In this document: piece after piece, positions 46,035 through 55,539 of the stretch
Position numbering within the stretch: position 1 is the first letter of the stretch
How the letters are laid out: every line of letters starts with the position of its first letter
DNA from: Streptomyces fagopyri
GTDB taxonomy: Bacteria; Actinomycetota; Actinomycetes; Streptomycetales; Streptomycetaceae
Length of the DNA stretch: 64,000 nt
Reading direction: 5' to 3'
NCBI RefSeq assembly: GCF_009498275.1
Contig: NZ_CP045643.1
Location: 3,472,001-3,536,000, forward strand
Position numbers and translations under genes: made by a program
Notes under the pieces: generated by a model
Database searches by the model: none
What the model was told of the DNA's origin: nothing
The model's input: the letters and a program-made list of their open reading frames with translations, nothing else

Positions 46035-47804
46035 TCACGGCGTCCCGTCGGGTACGGCGTGGGCCGAGGCCCGGGTCAGGGTGCGGGTCGCGTGGATCAG
46101 CAGGACGAGGGCGCCCGTGCCGCACACCAGGGCCGGGACGGCGGCGGGTCCCCACGCGGAGGCGACGGTCTCGACGGGCGTGCCCAGGAACGAACAGCCG
46201 GGCAGCCGGCCGGCGAAGACCGTGGCCGTCGCGGTGGTCTCGGCCGCGCCGGCCGCGCCGAGCACGACGGCGGGGGCGTGGGTGAAGCCGCGCACCACGA
46301 GCAGTCGCGCGAGCAGCAGCAACGCGCCGAGGGCGCCCGCTCCGGCGTAGGCGGGGGGCTCGTCCAGGGCCGCGCCGCAGAGCGCGAGCAGGGCGCCGAG
46401 TGAGCACAGGAAGAGGGCGAACACGCCCAGGAGCAGAGGTCTCACGGAGACCGCGAACTCCTTCAGGCCCCGGCTGGCGGCCAGTCCGCGGCGGGCGCGC
46501 GCCATGAAGAGGTGGGCGCACCAGGCGGCGGGGGCGCAGGACAGGGCGAGGGCGAGTACGGGCGCCGTGGTCGGCGGCCAGGGGTCGTCGGGGCCGCCGG
46601 AGAGGGCTGCGCTCAGCAGTCCGTCACCGAACAGGGCGTACACGATCAGCCAACAGGTCCACGCCCGGGTGCCGTTCGTCGTGCGGTGGGCGGTGCTGAG
46701 GGGGCCGCGGCGCAGAGCGGCGCGCAGGCCGAGTGTCACGGCGAGGGTTCCGGCCGCGGCGACGGCGAGATGGGCCTGCCCTTCGGTGAACCGCAGTCCG
46801 GTCACGGTTGCCGCGCACAGCGCGCCCGGCAGCAGGGCGAGCACGGCCCAGCCGGCGCGTGCGCCGGAGTGTGCCACGGGCGCGGATTGCGGGGCCGGTT
46901 CCACGTCGCGCGCCCGGCGTGCGTACATCTCCTCGGCGAGGGAGAACACGTCCCGGTGCCGGAAGCGGGTGGCGGTCCGGTCGGTCAGCCCGTGCGCCTC
47001 CAGGCCCGCCGCGATCTCCAGCGGGTCGACGGCGCGTTCGCAGAGTTCGCGGTGCCGGTGCATCAGGGCCTTCACCGGGTCCACGGCGTTCCGGCGGCCG
47101 GGGGGCCTTGGGGAGCGTCCGGGGAAGCCGCTCATGTCGTTCGACGCGTCGGGCACCGCGCTCGTGTTGATGCCCTCAGCCGGTACCTCAGTCGCTGGCT
47201 CAGTCGGTGCCTCTGCCGGTGCCTCTGCCGGTGCCTCTGACGCTGTCCCAGTTCCTGTCCCCGCCGCAGCTCCGGCCTCAACTCCGGCGTCGGCTCCGGC
47301 CTCAACTCCGGCGTCGGCTCGGGCATCGACTCCGGCGTCGGCTCCGGCTCCGGCCTCGGTTCCGAGAGGCGCGGAACCGGATGTGGCACCGGACGTGGGG
47401 CCGGTCATGGGACAAGGCGTGGGGACCGATCCGTCCGACAGTGCCGGTGGGACCGTCGCTACGGCCACCGATTCAGCCACCGATTCGGCCACCGCCACGG
47501 CCCCCGGCGCAGCGGCCGGTGCCGATGCGCGCACCGGCGCATCCCCGGAACTGCCCGCAGCCGCGCTCGCGGCAGCGGCTGCGGCTCCGGTCGCGGTGAC
47601 TGCGGCGCCGGCCGCGGCCCCCGTCGGACCCCCGCCGTTCCGGACGGTCGCCCGCGCACGAGGGTCCGCCTCCCCGTCTCCCACGAGACCCTCGTCCCCC
47701 AGGAACCACTCCACCGACTGTTCGTCCCAGGCCCCGGAGGTCTCCGCTGTCGCGGGCCGGCCCAGTTCGCCGAGTCGTCCTTCGGTTCGGCCCGGTTCGC
47801 CCAT
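46035..47804 (-). CDS. Membrane protein with Ala-rich N-terminal domain
   Basis: A 589-residue protein. The first 220 residues are low complexity, rich in Ala, Gly, Glu, Pro and Thr, with 8-residue units such as DAGVEAGA. Residues 240-310 look like a soluble helical domain. The rest has about eight transmembrane segments (for example AHLAVAAAGTLAVTLGLRAAL and LLLGVFALFLCSLGALLALC). There is no known-domain match, although its place after a PelF-like glycosyltransferase suggests it takes the role of a PelG/PelE-type membrane partner. Its ATG overlaps the glycosyltransferase stop as TGATG. Confidence 0.75.
   Translation of the reverse strand: MGEPGRTEGRLGELGRPATAETSGAWDEQSVEWFLGDEGLVGDGEADPRARATVRNGGGPTGAAAGAAVTATGAAAAAASAAAGSSGDAPVRASAPAAAPGAVAVAESVAESVAVATVPPALSDGSVPTPCPMTGPTSGATSGSAPLGTEAGAGADAGVDARADAGVEAGADAGVEAGAAAGTGTGTASEAPAEAPAEAPTEPATEVPAEGINTSAVPDASNDMSGFPGRSPRPPGRRNAVDPVKALMHRHRELCERAVDPLEIAAGLEAHGLTDRTATRFRHRDVFSLAEEMYARRARDVEPAPQSAPVAHSGARAGWAVLALLPGALCAATVTGLRFTEGQAHLAVAAAGTLAVTLGLRAALRRGPLSTAHRTTNGTRAWTCWLIVYALFGDGLLSAALSGGPDDPWPPTTAPVLALALSCAPAAWCAHLFMARARRGLAASRGLKEFAVSVRPLLLGVFALFLCSLGALLALCGAALDEPPAYAGAGALGALLLLARLLVVRGFTHAPAVVLGAAGAAETTATATVFAGRLPGCSFLGTPVETVASAWGPAAVPALVCGTGALVLLIHATRTLTRASAHAVPDGTP
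47269..47340 (-). repeat. 24-bp tandem repeat in the membrane protein gene
   Basis: Three 24-bp units; the first two are identical, the third differs at a few bases. They code for 8-residue units (DAGVEAGA-type) in the disordered N-terminal part of the protein. Similar looser repeats flank them between about 47200 and 47380. Confidence 0.8.
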
Positions 47805-49681
47805 CACGCGCCCTCCCCCGCGGTCAGCGGAAGGCTCACGCGTCCCGGGACCCCCGACGCCCAGCGCGACCGCCCGGCGGCGACGAGGCCGGCCTCGGTC
47901 CAGCGGCCGGGTACGTGGGCCTCGGCGGGTACGCCGAAGGGCAGCGGTTCGCCTGCCGCGTCCACGAGGACCCGCAGGATCGGGGAGCGCGAGACGATCT
48001 CCAGGTAAATGCCGTGAAATGCCTCGACGTTCTGCTCCACGGTGAACAGTTCGAGGGCACGCGCGCGTGCCGCCGCGCCGAGGCGTGCGCGCCGTCCGGG
48101 GTCGCGCAGCAGCGCCACGCACGCCTCGGCGAGCGCCCGCGGATTGCGTGGTGGCACCACCAGTCCCGTACCGCCGATGACTTCGACGACCGCGCCGACG
48201 TCGGTGGACACCGTGGCGCGGCCGCAGAACATCGCCTCGACGAGACTGATCGGAAAGCCCTCGACGACGCTGGACAGGACGACCAGGGCACCGGACGCGT
48301 ACGCCTCCGCGAGTCCCGGAGCCTCCGGACCGCCGATCTCCTCGAAGGACACCGGGTTGTCGCCGACGGCGTGCGCACCCTCGGCCTCGTCGGGGAAGAG
48401 ATGGGCGGCCAGCGCCTTGCAGTGCGCCAGATAGAGCGCGCCGTCCGGGCCCTCGGCGGGTGCTCCGAAGATCCGCAGCCGGGTCTTCGGCTCCTCCTTG
48501 CGGATCTCGGCGAACGAGTGCAGCAGGGAGACCAGGTCCTTCGACGGCTCGACGCGGCCGACCCAGACCAGCGTGTCCGGGTCCGCGCAGCCGGTGCCCT
48601 CGGCGCTCTCCCCCACTTCCGCGAAGCGGGACGCCTCCATGCCGGGGTAGACGGTGCGCAGTTTGGCGCGGTCGGCGCCGCAGCGCTCCTGCCAGCGCCG
48701 GGCGTGGATGTTGCCGGGCGTGATGAGCGCGGCCCGGCGGTAGACCTCGGTGGCCAGCCTGCCGTGGAAGGCGGCGAGCAGCGCCCGTACGGCCGGGGCT
48801 TCCTCGGTGGCGGCGGAGGCCAGGTAGTGCGCGCGCAACGGCACTCCGTACTCCGTGACGAGCAGCGGGACCGAGGCGAAGTGCCGGGCGAGCAGACCGG
48901 GCAGGGCCGCCGAGCCGCCGGCGGCCGCGTGGCAGAGGTCGACCGCGCCGAGCCCGTCGTCGGCGTACCAGTCCAGTGAGAGGGGGCGCAGCGACCGCTC
49001 GACGTGAGCGGCGACGGTGAGCAGATCGGGCACGCGAGCGGTGCGCGCGGCACGCAGTGCGCCCGGCGCGCGACAGGCGCGTTCCCATGCGCGCACGGCG
49101 GCCTCGGAGCGCAGCGCCCCGGCCAGGCCGCCCTCGTCGCGGGCGAGGTCCGCGAGTCCGTACAGCGCGGTGGCGAAACGGTCCGCCTCAAGGCCGAAGG
49201 AGCCCCCAGAGCCCCCGACCGCCCCCGCCCCCGCCCCCGCCCCACCGAAATCACGGGAAACACCGGCCGCACGGGCCGCACCGACCCCACCGGCCGCACC
49301 GGACGCACCGGCCGTGCCGGTCGCGCCGACCGCACCGACCCCACCGACCGCACCGGAACCGTCCACGCTCCCCGGGCCCGCGCAGACGGCCGCCGCCAGT
49401 TCCCCGAAGCACTCGGCGTACCGCCGCCGCGTCCGGCGTCCGTGCACCCGGCGCCCGTGCACCGCCCCGTCGCCCTCGGCCGTCCAGAGCGGAGCCGTCC
49501 GTACGCGGCTGACCTGGGGCGGCAGTGAGACCCAGCCCTCGTCCTCCTGCCGTCGGCTGCGGCTGAGCGCGTAGATGTCGAACTCGTGCTGCCCGAGCCC
49601 GCGCACGAGCCGGTCGCACCAGAGCTTGGCGTCACCGCTCACATACGGATAGCCACCCTCCGTAAGCAGTCCGATGCGCAC
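47804..49681 (-). CDS. DUF3492/PelF-like GT4 glycosyltransferase
   Basis: A 625-residue glycosyltransferase. The N-terminal LLTEGGYPYVSGDAKLW resembles the DUF3492/PelF signature, and the C-terminal half is a GT4 domain (VWVGRVEPSKDLVSLLHSF, VVLSSVVEGFPISLVEAMFCGRATVSTDVGAVVEV) with the EGFPISLVEAM donor-binding motif. PelF makes the Pel polysaccharide from UDP-sugars; the product here is unknown. An insertion of Gly/Ala/Val repeats (about residues 104-160) breaks the N-terminal domain. The GTG at 49681 has GGGGG 7 nt upstream. Confidence 0.85.
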   Translation of the reverse strand: MRIGLLTEGGYPYVSGDAKLWCDRLVRGLGQHEFDIYALSRSRRQEDEGWVSLPPQVSRVRTAPLWTAEGDGAVHGRRVHGRRTRRRYAECFGELAAAVCAGPGSVDGSGAVGGVGAVGATGTAGASGAAGGVGAARAAGVSRDFGGAGAGAGAVGGSGGSFGLEADRFATALYGLADLARDEGGLAGALRSEAAVRAWERACRAPGALRAARTARVPDLLTVAAHVERSLRPLSLDWYADDGLGAVDLCHAAAGGSAALPGLLARHFASVPLLVTEYGVPLRAHYLASAATEEAPAVRALLAAFHGRLATEVYRRAALITPGNIHARRWQERCGADRAKLRTVYPGMEASRFAEVGESAEGTGCADPDTLVWVGRVEPSKDLVSLLHSFAEIRKEEPKTRLRIFGAPAEGPDGALYLAHCKALAAHLFPDEAEGAHAVGDNPVSFEEIGGPEAPGLAEAYASGALVVLSSVVEGFPISLVEAMFCGRATVSTDVGAVVEVIGGTGLVVPPRNPRALAEACVALLRDPGRRARLGAAARARALELFTVEQNVEAFHGIYLEIVSRSPILRVLVDAAGEPLPFGVPAEAHVPGRWTEAGLVAAGRSRWASGVPGRVSLPLTAGEGA

Positions 49682-49761
49682 GAGTGCACCCCCGATCTCC
49701 CTTGTGGGGAGCCGCCGTTGACCCGGCGGCTCGCAGCGGGAAGAACGTATGCGGACATGAC

Positions 49762-49795
49762 GGTGGCGCGATGGACGGTTGTCCATCGCGCCACC
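49762..49795. terminator. Stable hairpin between the dpp and glycosyltransferase operons
   Basis: A 15-bp perfect stem (GGTGGCGCGATGGAC and complement) with a GGTT loop, 77 bp beyond the end of the dpp ATPase gene. No T run follows in the minus direction, so termination may need help. Confidence 0.55.
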
Positions 49796-49871
49796 AAAAG
49801 GGGTGAACGGTCGTAACTTTCCCGCGCAAGTTGCGTTCTGTCGCGCTAGGGAATCATTCGGTGACTTCCCG

Positions 49872-51563
49872 TCACGCTGTGGCCAGTTGCCCGCGGGCCC
49901 TGCGCCGCTCCGCCGCGACCTCCGGATCGAGCGCCGGCACGGCTGCCAGCAGCTGCTTGGTGTACGGATCCTGCGGGGACTCGTACACCTCGTCGGCGGG
50001 ACCGTGTTCGACGATCCGGCCGCGTCGCATCACCGCGACGCGGTCGCTGACCTGGCGTACGACGGCCAGGTCGTGCGCCACGAAGACGAGCGCGAGACCG
50101 AGTTCGCGCTGGAGTTCGGCGAGCAGGGCGACCACCTGGGCCTGGGTCGTGACGTCGAGCGCGGAGACCGGTTCGTCGCAGACGATGACGCGCGGGTCGG
50201 CGGCGAGTGCCCGCGCGATACCGACGCGCTGGCGCTGTCCGCCGCTGAACTCGTGCGGGTAGCGGTCGTAGTGCGCCGCTTCCAGCCCTACGCGCTCCAG
50301 CAGCCCCCGTACGCGCCCCCGGATGCGGGTCTCGTCCCGTTCACCCCGTGCCCGGAGCGGGTCGGCGACCGACTCGCCCACACTGCGCCGGGGATTGAGG
50401 GAGGAGACGGGATCCTGGAAGACCATCTGGACGCTGGGGCGGACACCGGACTGTGCCCGGCCCTCGTACCGGACCGACCCGGCGGTCGGCTCCAGCAGGC
50501 CGACCAGCATCCGCCCGAGCGTGGTCTTGCCGCTGCCGCTCTCACCGACGACGCCGAGCGTCTCCCCGCGCCGTACCGTGAGCGACACCCCGTCCACGGC
50601 GGTGAACCGCCGTCTGCCGCGCCCGAACTCGCGCCGCAGGTCCACCGCTTCGAGCACGACCTCACCGACCGCCCCGCCCCCGCTCCCCCCGGCAGCAGCC
50701 GGCGCGGTCACGGGCCGGACGCGTGGCGCGTCCACGCGTGGCACCGCGCCCAGCAGTTCGCGCGTGTACGCCTCTCGCGGAGCCCCGAGGACCGACGCGA
50801 CCGGCCCGTGCTCGACCGCCCTCCCGTGCCGCATGACGAGCACGTCGTCGACGCTCCCGGCGGCCACGCCCACGTCGTGCGTGACCAGCAGCAGCCCCAT
50901 CCCGGTCTCCTCCCGCAGGGTGTGCAGCAGGTCGAGGATCTGGGCCTGGACGGTCACGTCGAGGGCCGTGGTCGGCTCGTCGGCGATCAGCAGGTCGGGC
51001 GCGCAGGCCAGCGCCATCGCGATCAGCGCGCGCTGCCGCATGCCGCCGCTGAACTCGTGCGGGCGCGAGCGCGCGCGGCGGGCGGCGTCCGCGATGCCGA
51101 CACGGTCGAGCACCTCGACGGCACGCGCGCGTGCGGCGCGCCGGGAGGCCTTCGCATGGACGCGGTACACCTCGGCGATCTGGTCGCCGACCGCGTAGTA
51201 CGGGTCGAGGGACGACAGCGGGTCCTGGAAGACCATCGCGGCCTTCCCGCCCCGCAGCCGCCGCAGTTCGTCGTCGGAGGCGGCCTGTACGTCCACTCCC
51301 GCCACCCGCACCGCGCCGCCGACGCGCGCTCCGGTGCCCCGGTGCAGCGCCAGCAGCGCGGAGGCCACGGTGGACTTGCCGGAGCCGGACTCGCCGACCA
51401 GCCCGAGCGCGGCGCCCTTCCCGAGGGTGAAGGAGAGCCCGTCGACGGCGCGCAGGTCCCCGAACTCGACGACGAGGTCGCGGACGTCCACGAGGGTGTC
51501 ACCGGTGTCGTCCGGCCCGTCGTCCGGCGTTCCGCCGGTGTTCACGGGTTTCACGAGACTCAC
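49872..51563 (-). CDS. Dipeptide ABC transporter ATPase, DppD-DppF fusion
   Basis: A 563-residue protein with two complete ABC cassettes, each with Walker A (GESGSGKS and GESGSGKT), signature (FSGGMRQR and FSGGQRQR) and Walker B with DEP(T/V). They sit at about residues 20-260 and 290-545, joined by a Gly/Ala/Pro linker. In most dipeptide systems these are two proteins, DppD and DppF; here they are fused. It energises import of di- or oligopeptides by the permeases upstream. It starts with GTGA overlapping the permease stop. Confidence 0.93.
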   Translation of the reverse strand: MSLVKPVNTGGTPDDGPDDTGDTLVDVRDLVVEFGDLRAVDGLSFTLGKGAALGLVGESGSGKSTVASALLALHRGTGARVGGAVRVAGVDVQAASDDELRRLRGGKAAMVFQDPLSSLDPYYAVGDQIAEVYRVHAKASRRAARARAVEVLDRVGIADAARRARSRPHEFSGGMRQRALIAMALACAPDLLIADEPTTALDVTVQAQILDLLHTLREETGMGLLLVTHDVGVAAGSVDDVLVMRHGRAVEHGPVASVLGAPREAYTRELLGAVPRVDAPRVRPVTAPAAAGGSGGGAVGEVVLEAVDLRREFGRGRRRFTAVDGVSLTVRRGETLGVVGESGSGKTTLGRMLVGLLEPTAGSVRYEGRAQSGVRPSVQMVFQDPVSSLNPRRSVGESVADPLRARGERDETRIRGRVRGLLERVGLEAAHYDRYPHEFSGGQRQRVGIARALAADPRVIVCDEPVSALDVTTQAQVVALLAELQRELGLALVFVAHDLAVVRQVSDRVAVMRRGRIVEHGPADEVYESPQDPYTKQLLAAVPALDPEVAAERRRARGQLATA

Positions 51564-52576
51564 GACAGCACCACCCGTCGGTCGGCCACCGCGTACAGGA
51601 CGTCCGCGACGGCGTTGGCCAGGACCACGAAGAAGCCGGTGACCAGGACCATCCCGACGACCACCGGAAGGTCGACGACCTGCACGGCGTGCACGAGTTC
51701 CCGTCCGAGGCCGGGCAGTCCGAACATCGTCTCGGTGAGCACGGCGCCGCCGATCGCCGAACCGACGTCGTTGGCGTTCAGCGCGATGACCGGCGCGATC
51801 GCACCGCGCAGGGCGTGCCGTCCGATGATCGAGCGTTCCCCCACGCCGTACGCGCGGAAGGTGCGGACATGGTCCTCGGCGAGGGTCTCCAGCATCGAGG
51901 CCCGGGTCAGCCGGGCGTACTTGGCGGCCTCGATCAGCGCGAACGCCAGCCAGGGGAGCAGCAGGTTCCACGCCCACTGCTCGGGGTCCTCGGTGAGGGG
52001 CACGTACTGCGGGAAGGGCAGCCACTGCAACTGTCCGCAGACGACGATCATCAGCACCAGGCCGATGACGAAGACGGGTGTCGCGGTGCCGGCGAGCGTG
52101 ACGCCCGTCAGCACGCGCTCGGTGACCCGGCCGCGGCGCCACGCGGAGAGCACGCCGGTGCCGACGCCGAGGACCAGCCACAGCACCATCGCGCCGAGCA
52201 CGAGCGAGAGGGTGACCGGAAGCTTCGTCCAGATCAGGTGGGTGACCTGCTGGTCGCTCTGGTAGGAGAGGCCGAGGCAGGGCGCGCCGCAGTGCTGCAC
52301 GGAGGTGCCCGTCGAGTAGTCGTGTCCTACGACGATGCCCTGCAGGAAGTGCCCGTAGCGCAGGTACAGCGGATCGCCGAGCTTCAACTGCGCGGAGACC
52401 TGGTGCACCTGGGCGGGCGAGCAGCGCGGGCCGCAGGTGATCTGGGCGACGTCGCCGGGGGCGACGTAGAAGACGAGATAGATGATCACGGAGATCGCGA
52501 GCAGGGTGACGACGGCGCCGACCAGACGCCGCAGGGCGAATCCGGTGAATCCGCCCGCTCCGGGCAGGCCGCTCAT
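51560..52576 (-). CDS. dppB: Dipeptide ABC transporter permease (DppB type)
   Basis: A 338-residue inner-membrane permease with about six helices; the first starts after FALRRLVGAVVTLLAISVIIY. The EAA-type cytoplasmic loop with conserved glycine is near YARLTRASMLETLAEDHVRTFRAYG. It carries unusual Cys pairs in its extracytoplasmic loop (TCGPRC and HCGAPC). The ATG overlaps the DppC stop and the stop overlaps the ATPase start, each by a few bases. Confidence 0.92.
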   Translation of the reverse strand: MSGLPGAGGFTGFALRRLVGAVVTLLAISVIIYLVFYVAPGDVAQITCGPRCSPAQVHQVSAQLKLGDPLYLRYGHFLQGIVVGHDYSTGTSVQHCGAPCLGLSYQSDQQVTHLIWTKLPVTLSLVLGAMVLWLVLGVGTGVLSAWRRGRVTERVLTGVTLAGTATPVFVIGLVLMIVVCGQLQWLPFPQYVPLTEDPEQWAWNLLLPWLAFALIEAAKYARLTRASMLETLAEDHVRTFRAYGVGERSIIGRHALRGAIAPVIALNANDVGSAIGGAVLTETMFGLPGLGRELVHAVQVVDLPVVVGMVLVTGFFVVLANAVADVLYAVADRRVVLS

Positions 52577-53565
52577 GCCCTGGCCTCCCGCTTGCGTCCG
52601 GTGCCGACGCGCAGCCGCGAGGCCGCGCGCGGGTCGAGGGCGGTGCGCACCCCGTCGCCGAGGACGGTCAGCGCGAGGACGGTGAGGAAGAGCGAGCCCG
52701 CCGGCAGCAGCAGGTACTGCGGCGCCGCCTGGTACCAGACGTCGGCCGCGGTCAGCATCTGGCCCCAGGAGGGGGTCGGCGGCTTCACTCCGACGCCGAG
52801 GAAGCTGAGCGCCGCCTCGACGGTGATGTTCATGGGGACGAGGAGGGCGGCGTACGTGATGACGGGCGCGGCCAGGGCGGGCAGGAGTTCGCGGCGGGCG
52901 ACACGCCAGGGGCCCCAGCCGCTGAGCCGGGCCGCCGCCACGTGATCGAGCTCCTTGAGGGTCAGCGCGTGGGCGCGCACGATCTTCGCGGTCGAGCCCC
53001 AGGCCACCAGGCCGATGATGAGGGCGACCAGGACCGGACGCGGGAAGCCGCTGGGCACGATCGCGAGCAGCGCGAGGGACATGATCATCAGCGGCATCGC
53101 GATGATGATGTCCGTGACCCGGCTGAGGAGTTGGTCGACCCATCGGTTGCCCAGGGCGGCCGCGACACCGACGACGACGCCGATGAGGACCTGCACGAGG
53201 GTGGCCGCGAAGGCGACCCCGAGGGAGACCCGGGCGCCGTTGACGAGCCGGGCGAAGAGGTCGCGGCCCGTCTGCGGTTCGACGCCGAGCCAGTGGTCGC
53301 CGCTGACACCGCCGAACGAGCCGAGCGGTACGCCGCCGCGCGCGGAGTCTACGAGGGTCGGGTGGTAGGTGGTCGGGTCCTGGCCCTCGACCGCGGTGAG
53401 CAGCGGTGCGGCGAGGGCGACCAGGACGAGCAGCGCGACGACGGCCGCGGCGACGAGGGCGGCGGGCTGGGTGCGCAGCCGCCGCCAGAACTGACGGGCC
53501 CCGGAGGCCCCCGGGACGGAGATGTCCGTCCCGGGGGCCTGGGAGGCGACGATGACCTCGGTCAC
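52573..53565 (-). CDS. dppC: Dipeptide ABC transporter permease (DppC type)
   Basis: A 330-residue permease with an N-terminal helix (LVAAAVVALLVLVALAAPLL) and five more, plus the EAA loop (HALTLKELDHVAAARLSGW). Pairs with the DppB-type permease to form the peptide channel. It starts at a GTG 4 bp after the end of the binding-protein gene, so the operon is tightly spaced. Confidence 0.92.
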   Translation of the reverse strand: MTEVIVASQAPGTDISVPGASGARQFWRRLRTQPAALVAAAVVALLVLVALAAPLLTAVEGQDPTTYHPTLVDSARGGVPLGSFGGVSGDHWLGVEPQTGRDLFARLVNGARVSLGVAFAATLVQVLIGVVVGVAAALGNRWVDQLLSRVTDIIIAMPLMIMSLALLAIVPSGFPRPVLVALIIGLVAWGSTAKIVRAHALTLKELDHVAAARLSGWGPWRVARRELLPALAAPVITYAALLVPMNITVEAALSFLGVGVKPPTPSWGQMLTAADVWYQAAPQYLLLPAGSLFLTVLALTVLGDGVRTALDPRAASRLRVGTGRKREARA

Positions 53566-53569
53566 GGTG

Positions 53570-55288
53570 CTACTTCACCGCGACCTGGGAGATGTCCAGC
53601 ACGCCGGTCCAGTCGCTGATCACGATGTTCTTGACGTCGTTGCCGTAGAGGCGCTTGTACACCGGGTGGAACAGCGGCACGGTCAGGGCCTGTTCGCCGA
53701 TCTTCTTGTCGAGCGCGCCCCAGCGTCGCGCGGCCTCGTCGAGGTCGGTCAGCTTGTTGATCGCGTCGATCTCGGCGTTGACGGCCTTGTCGTCGAGGAA
53801 GCCGGTGTTGAAGTTGGCGCCGTCCTCGACGATCTGGCGGCCGTCGAAGATCGGGGCGAGGAAGGGGCCGCCGGAGGGCCAGTCGGCACCCCAGTGGGCG
53901 AGGAAGAAGCCGGGCTCGGTCTTCGCGCCGTGGATCTTGTCCTTGTAGTCGTTGGACTCCAGGCCCTGGAGCTTGACGGTGATGCCGGCCTTCTTCAGGG
54001 CGTCCTGGACGGCGGTGGCGATCTCCGGGCTGGTCTCGAAGTCCTTGTCGTTGGAGTGCGTGAGCGTGATGGTGAGGCCGTTGCCGTGGCCGGCCTTCTT
54101 CAGGAGTTCCCTGGCCTTGGCCGGGTCGCCGGACGCGCCCGCCGGGAAGTGGTCGTAGGGCGTGTAGCCGAAGGACTTCTGGTTCGGCAGGTAGGTGGTC
54201 GCCGCCTCGGCGAGGGAGGAGCCGCCGGCGGCGTTGATCACCGAGGTGCGGTCGATGGCGTACGAGATCGCCTGCCGCACCTTCGGGTCGTCGAACGGCT
54301 TCACCTTCGGGTTGAAGGCGATGTAGTTCGTGTAGCCGAAGTGCCCGGTGCCCACGCGCGCGGCGAGTTCCTTGTCACCGGTGACCTTGGCGAGTTCGGC
54401 CGGGCCGAGGTTGGTGTCGGTGGTGACGGCGGCGGCGTCCGCGCCCTGGGAGGAGGACAGCCGCTGGTTGATGACGGACGAGTCCAGGCCGGACCGTACG
54501 TCGATCCTGTCGGGGTAGGCCTTGCGTTCGGCGTCGGTCGACGCGGACCAGTGCGGGTTGCGCTCCAGGATCAGCCGCTCGCCGTCGTTCTCGTTCTTGA
54601 CGACCTTGTACGGGCCCGAGGAGACCGGGTGCTCCTCGTACTTGGTGCCGGTGTCCTTGGCCTGCGGGACGGGCGTGAACTGCGTCTGGGTGGCGAGGTA
54701 GGGGAACTCGCCCTCGGGCTTGTTCAGGTGGAAGACGATCGTCAGGTCGTCGGGCGTCTCGATCGAGTCGAGGCCCTTCTTGTCCTTGTAGGGGCCCTGG
54801 TAGGCGGCGCCGCCGATGAGCCAGTCCCTCAGGTAGGGCGCGCCGCCTGAGAGTTCGGCCGCGAAGGAACGCTCGATGCCGTACTTGATGTCGGCGGAGG
54901 TGATCGGCGTGCCGTCCTCGTACGTGAGGCCCTTCTTCAGGGTGTACGTCCACACGGTCGCGTCCTTGTTCGGACGGCCGGTGTCGGTGGCGAGGTCGGG
55001 GACGACCTTGGCGCCGGCGGCCCCGTTCTCGCGGTTGCGCGTGGTGAGCGTGCGGAAGACGAGGGAGGGGACGTTGCCGCCGCCGGAGGTGTACAGGCGC
55101 GCCGGGTCGAAGTCCTCCTGCGCGTTGGCGTTGAGGACGGTGAGCGTTCCTCCCTTGCGCAGCTCGGAGTCGCCGCCGGCGCCCTTGGCATCGTTGTCCT
55201 CGGGCCCGCAGGCGGCGGCGCCCGCTGCCACGACCAGGGCAAGCGAAACGGTCGCCACACGGGCTCTGTTCACGGACGGTTGACGCAT
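53570..55288 (-). CDS. dppA: Dipeptide-binding lipoprotein (DppA type)
   Basis: A 572-residue solute-binding protein of family 5. The signal peptide ends in AAAC, giving a lipidated cysteine at about residue 27. Family features include TYTLKKGLTYEDGTPITSADIKYGIER and NPKVKPFDDPKVRQAISYAIDR. It captures peptides outside the membrane and hands them to the permeases. The ATG at 55288 is used, 10 nt after AGAGG; the GTG at 55318 is also in frame but adds only eight polar residues. It is first in the operon after the leader peptide. Confidence 0.93.
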   Translation of the reverse strand: MRQPSVNRARVATVSLALVVAAGAAACGPEDNDAKGAGGDSELRKGGTLTVLNANAQEDFDPARLYTSGGGNVPSLVFRTLTTRNRENGAAGAKVVPDLATDTGRPNKDATVWTYTLKKGLTYEDGTPITSADIKYGIERSFAAELSGGAPYLRDWLIGGAAYQGPYKDKKGLDSIETPDDLTIVFHLNKPEGEFPYLATQTQFTPVPQAKDTGTKYEEHPVSSGPYKVVKNENDGERLILERNPHWSASTDAERKAYPDRIDVRSGLDSSVINQRLSSSQGADAAAVTTDTNLGPAELAKVTGDKELAARVGTGHFGYTNYIAFNPKVKPFDDPKVRQAISYAIDRTSVINAAGGSSLAEAATTYLPNQKSFGYTPYDHFPAGASGDPAKARELLKKAGHGNGLTITLTHSNDKDFETSPEIATAVQDALKKAGITVKLQGLESNDYKDKIHGAKTEPGFFLAHWGADWPSGGPFLAPIFDGRQIVEDGANFNTGFLDDKAVNAEIDAINKLTDLDEAARRWGALDKKIGEQALTVPLFHPVYKRLYGNDVKNIVISDWTGVLDISQVAVK

Positions 55289-55354
55289 GGGAAGACGACC
55301 TCTCGGATGGTGAGACACATTGACGAGGAGTGAGACGAAAATGAACAGACGTCT

Positions 55355-55433
55355 CCCCCGGCGTCAGGTCGCCGAAAGGTCACGGACCGGTACGGTCACG
55401 CGGGGAACGGAATCGCGACGAGCACGCCGGGGG
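55355..55433 (-). promoter_or_regulatory. Long-range inverted repeat in the dpp leader
   Basis: CCCCCGGCGT (55355-55364) pairs exactly with ACGCCGGGGG (55424-55433), with 59 nt between. Inside is a smaller hairpin, GACCG-GTA-CGGTC (55385-55397). In the minus direction the second arm is followed by GTTCATTTTCG. It lies between the leader peptide and dppA and is a candidate attenuator. Confidence 0.45.
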
Positions 55434-55439
55434 CGGACG

Positions 55440-55532
55440 TCAGCGACAGTGGATGTCGGCCACGCAGAGCGCGGTCACGCCGATCAGCGCCAGCTCGATG
55501 GCGGCGCGACGGACGGCAGGACTGGACCACAT
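55440..55532 (-). CDS. Leader peptide upstream of the dpp operon
   Basis: A 30-residue peptide, Met-Trp-Ser-Ser-Pro at the start and ending ALCVADIHCR, hydrophobic in the middle. No ribosome-binding site precedes its ATG. A good -10 ends 8 nt before the ATG, so transcription should begin at or next to it, making it leaderless. Cysteine codons at positions 22 and 29 close to the stop are what a cysteine-sensing leader would need; this is inference. It precedes dppA by 151 bp. Confidence 0.7.
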   Translation of the reverse strand: MWSSPAVRRAAIELALIGVTALCVADIHCR

Positions 55533-55539
55533 GCGCAGA

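Noticed and set aside
45751..46521. A 256-codon frame upstream of the epimerase
   Set aside because: Most of it is Arg/Pro shadow of the membrane protein gene; only the final 15 codons have an SD and were kept as a mini-ORF.
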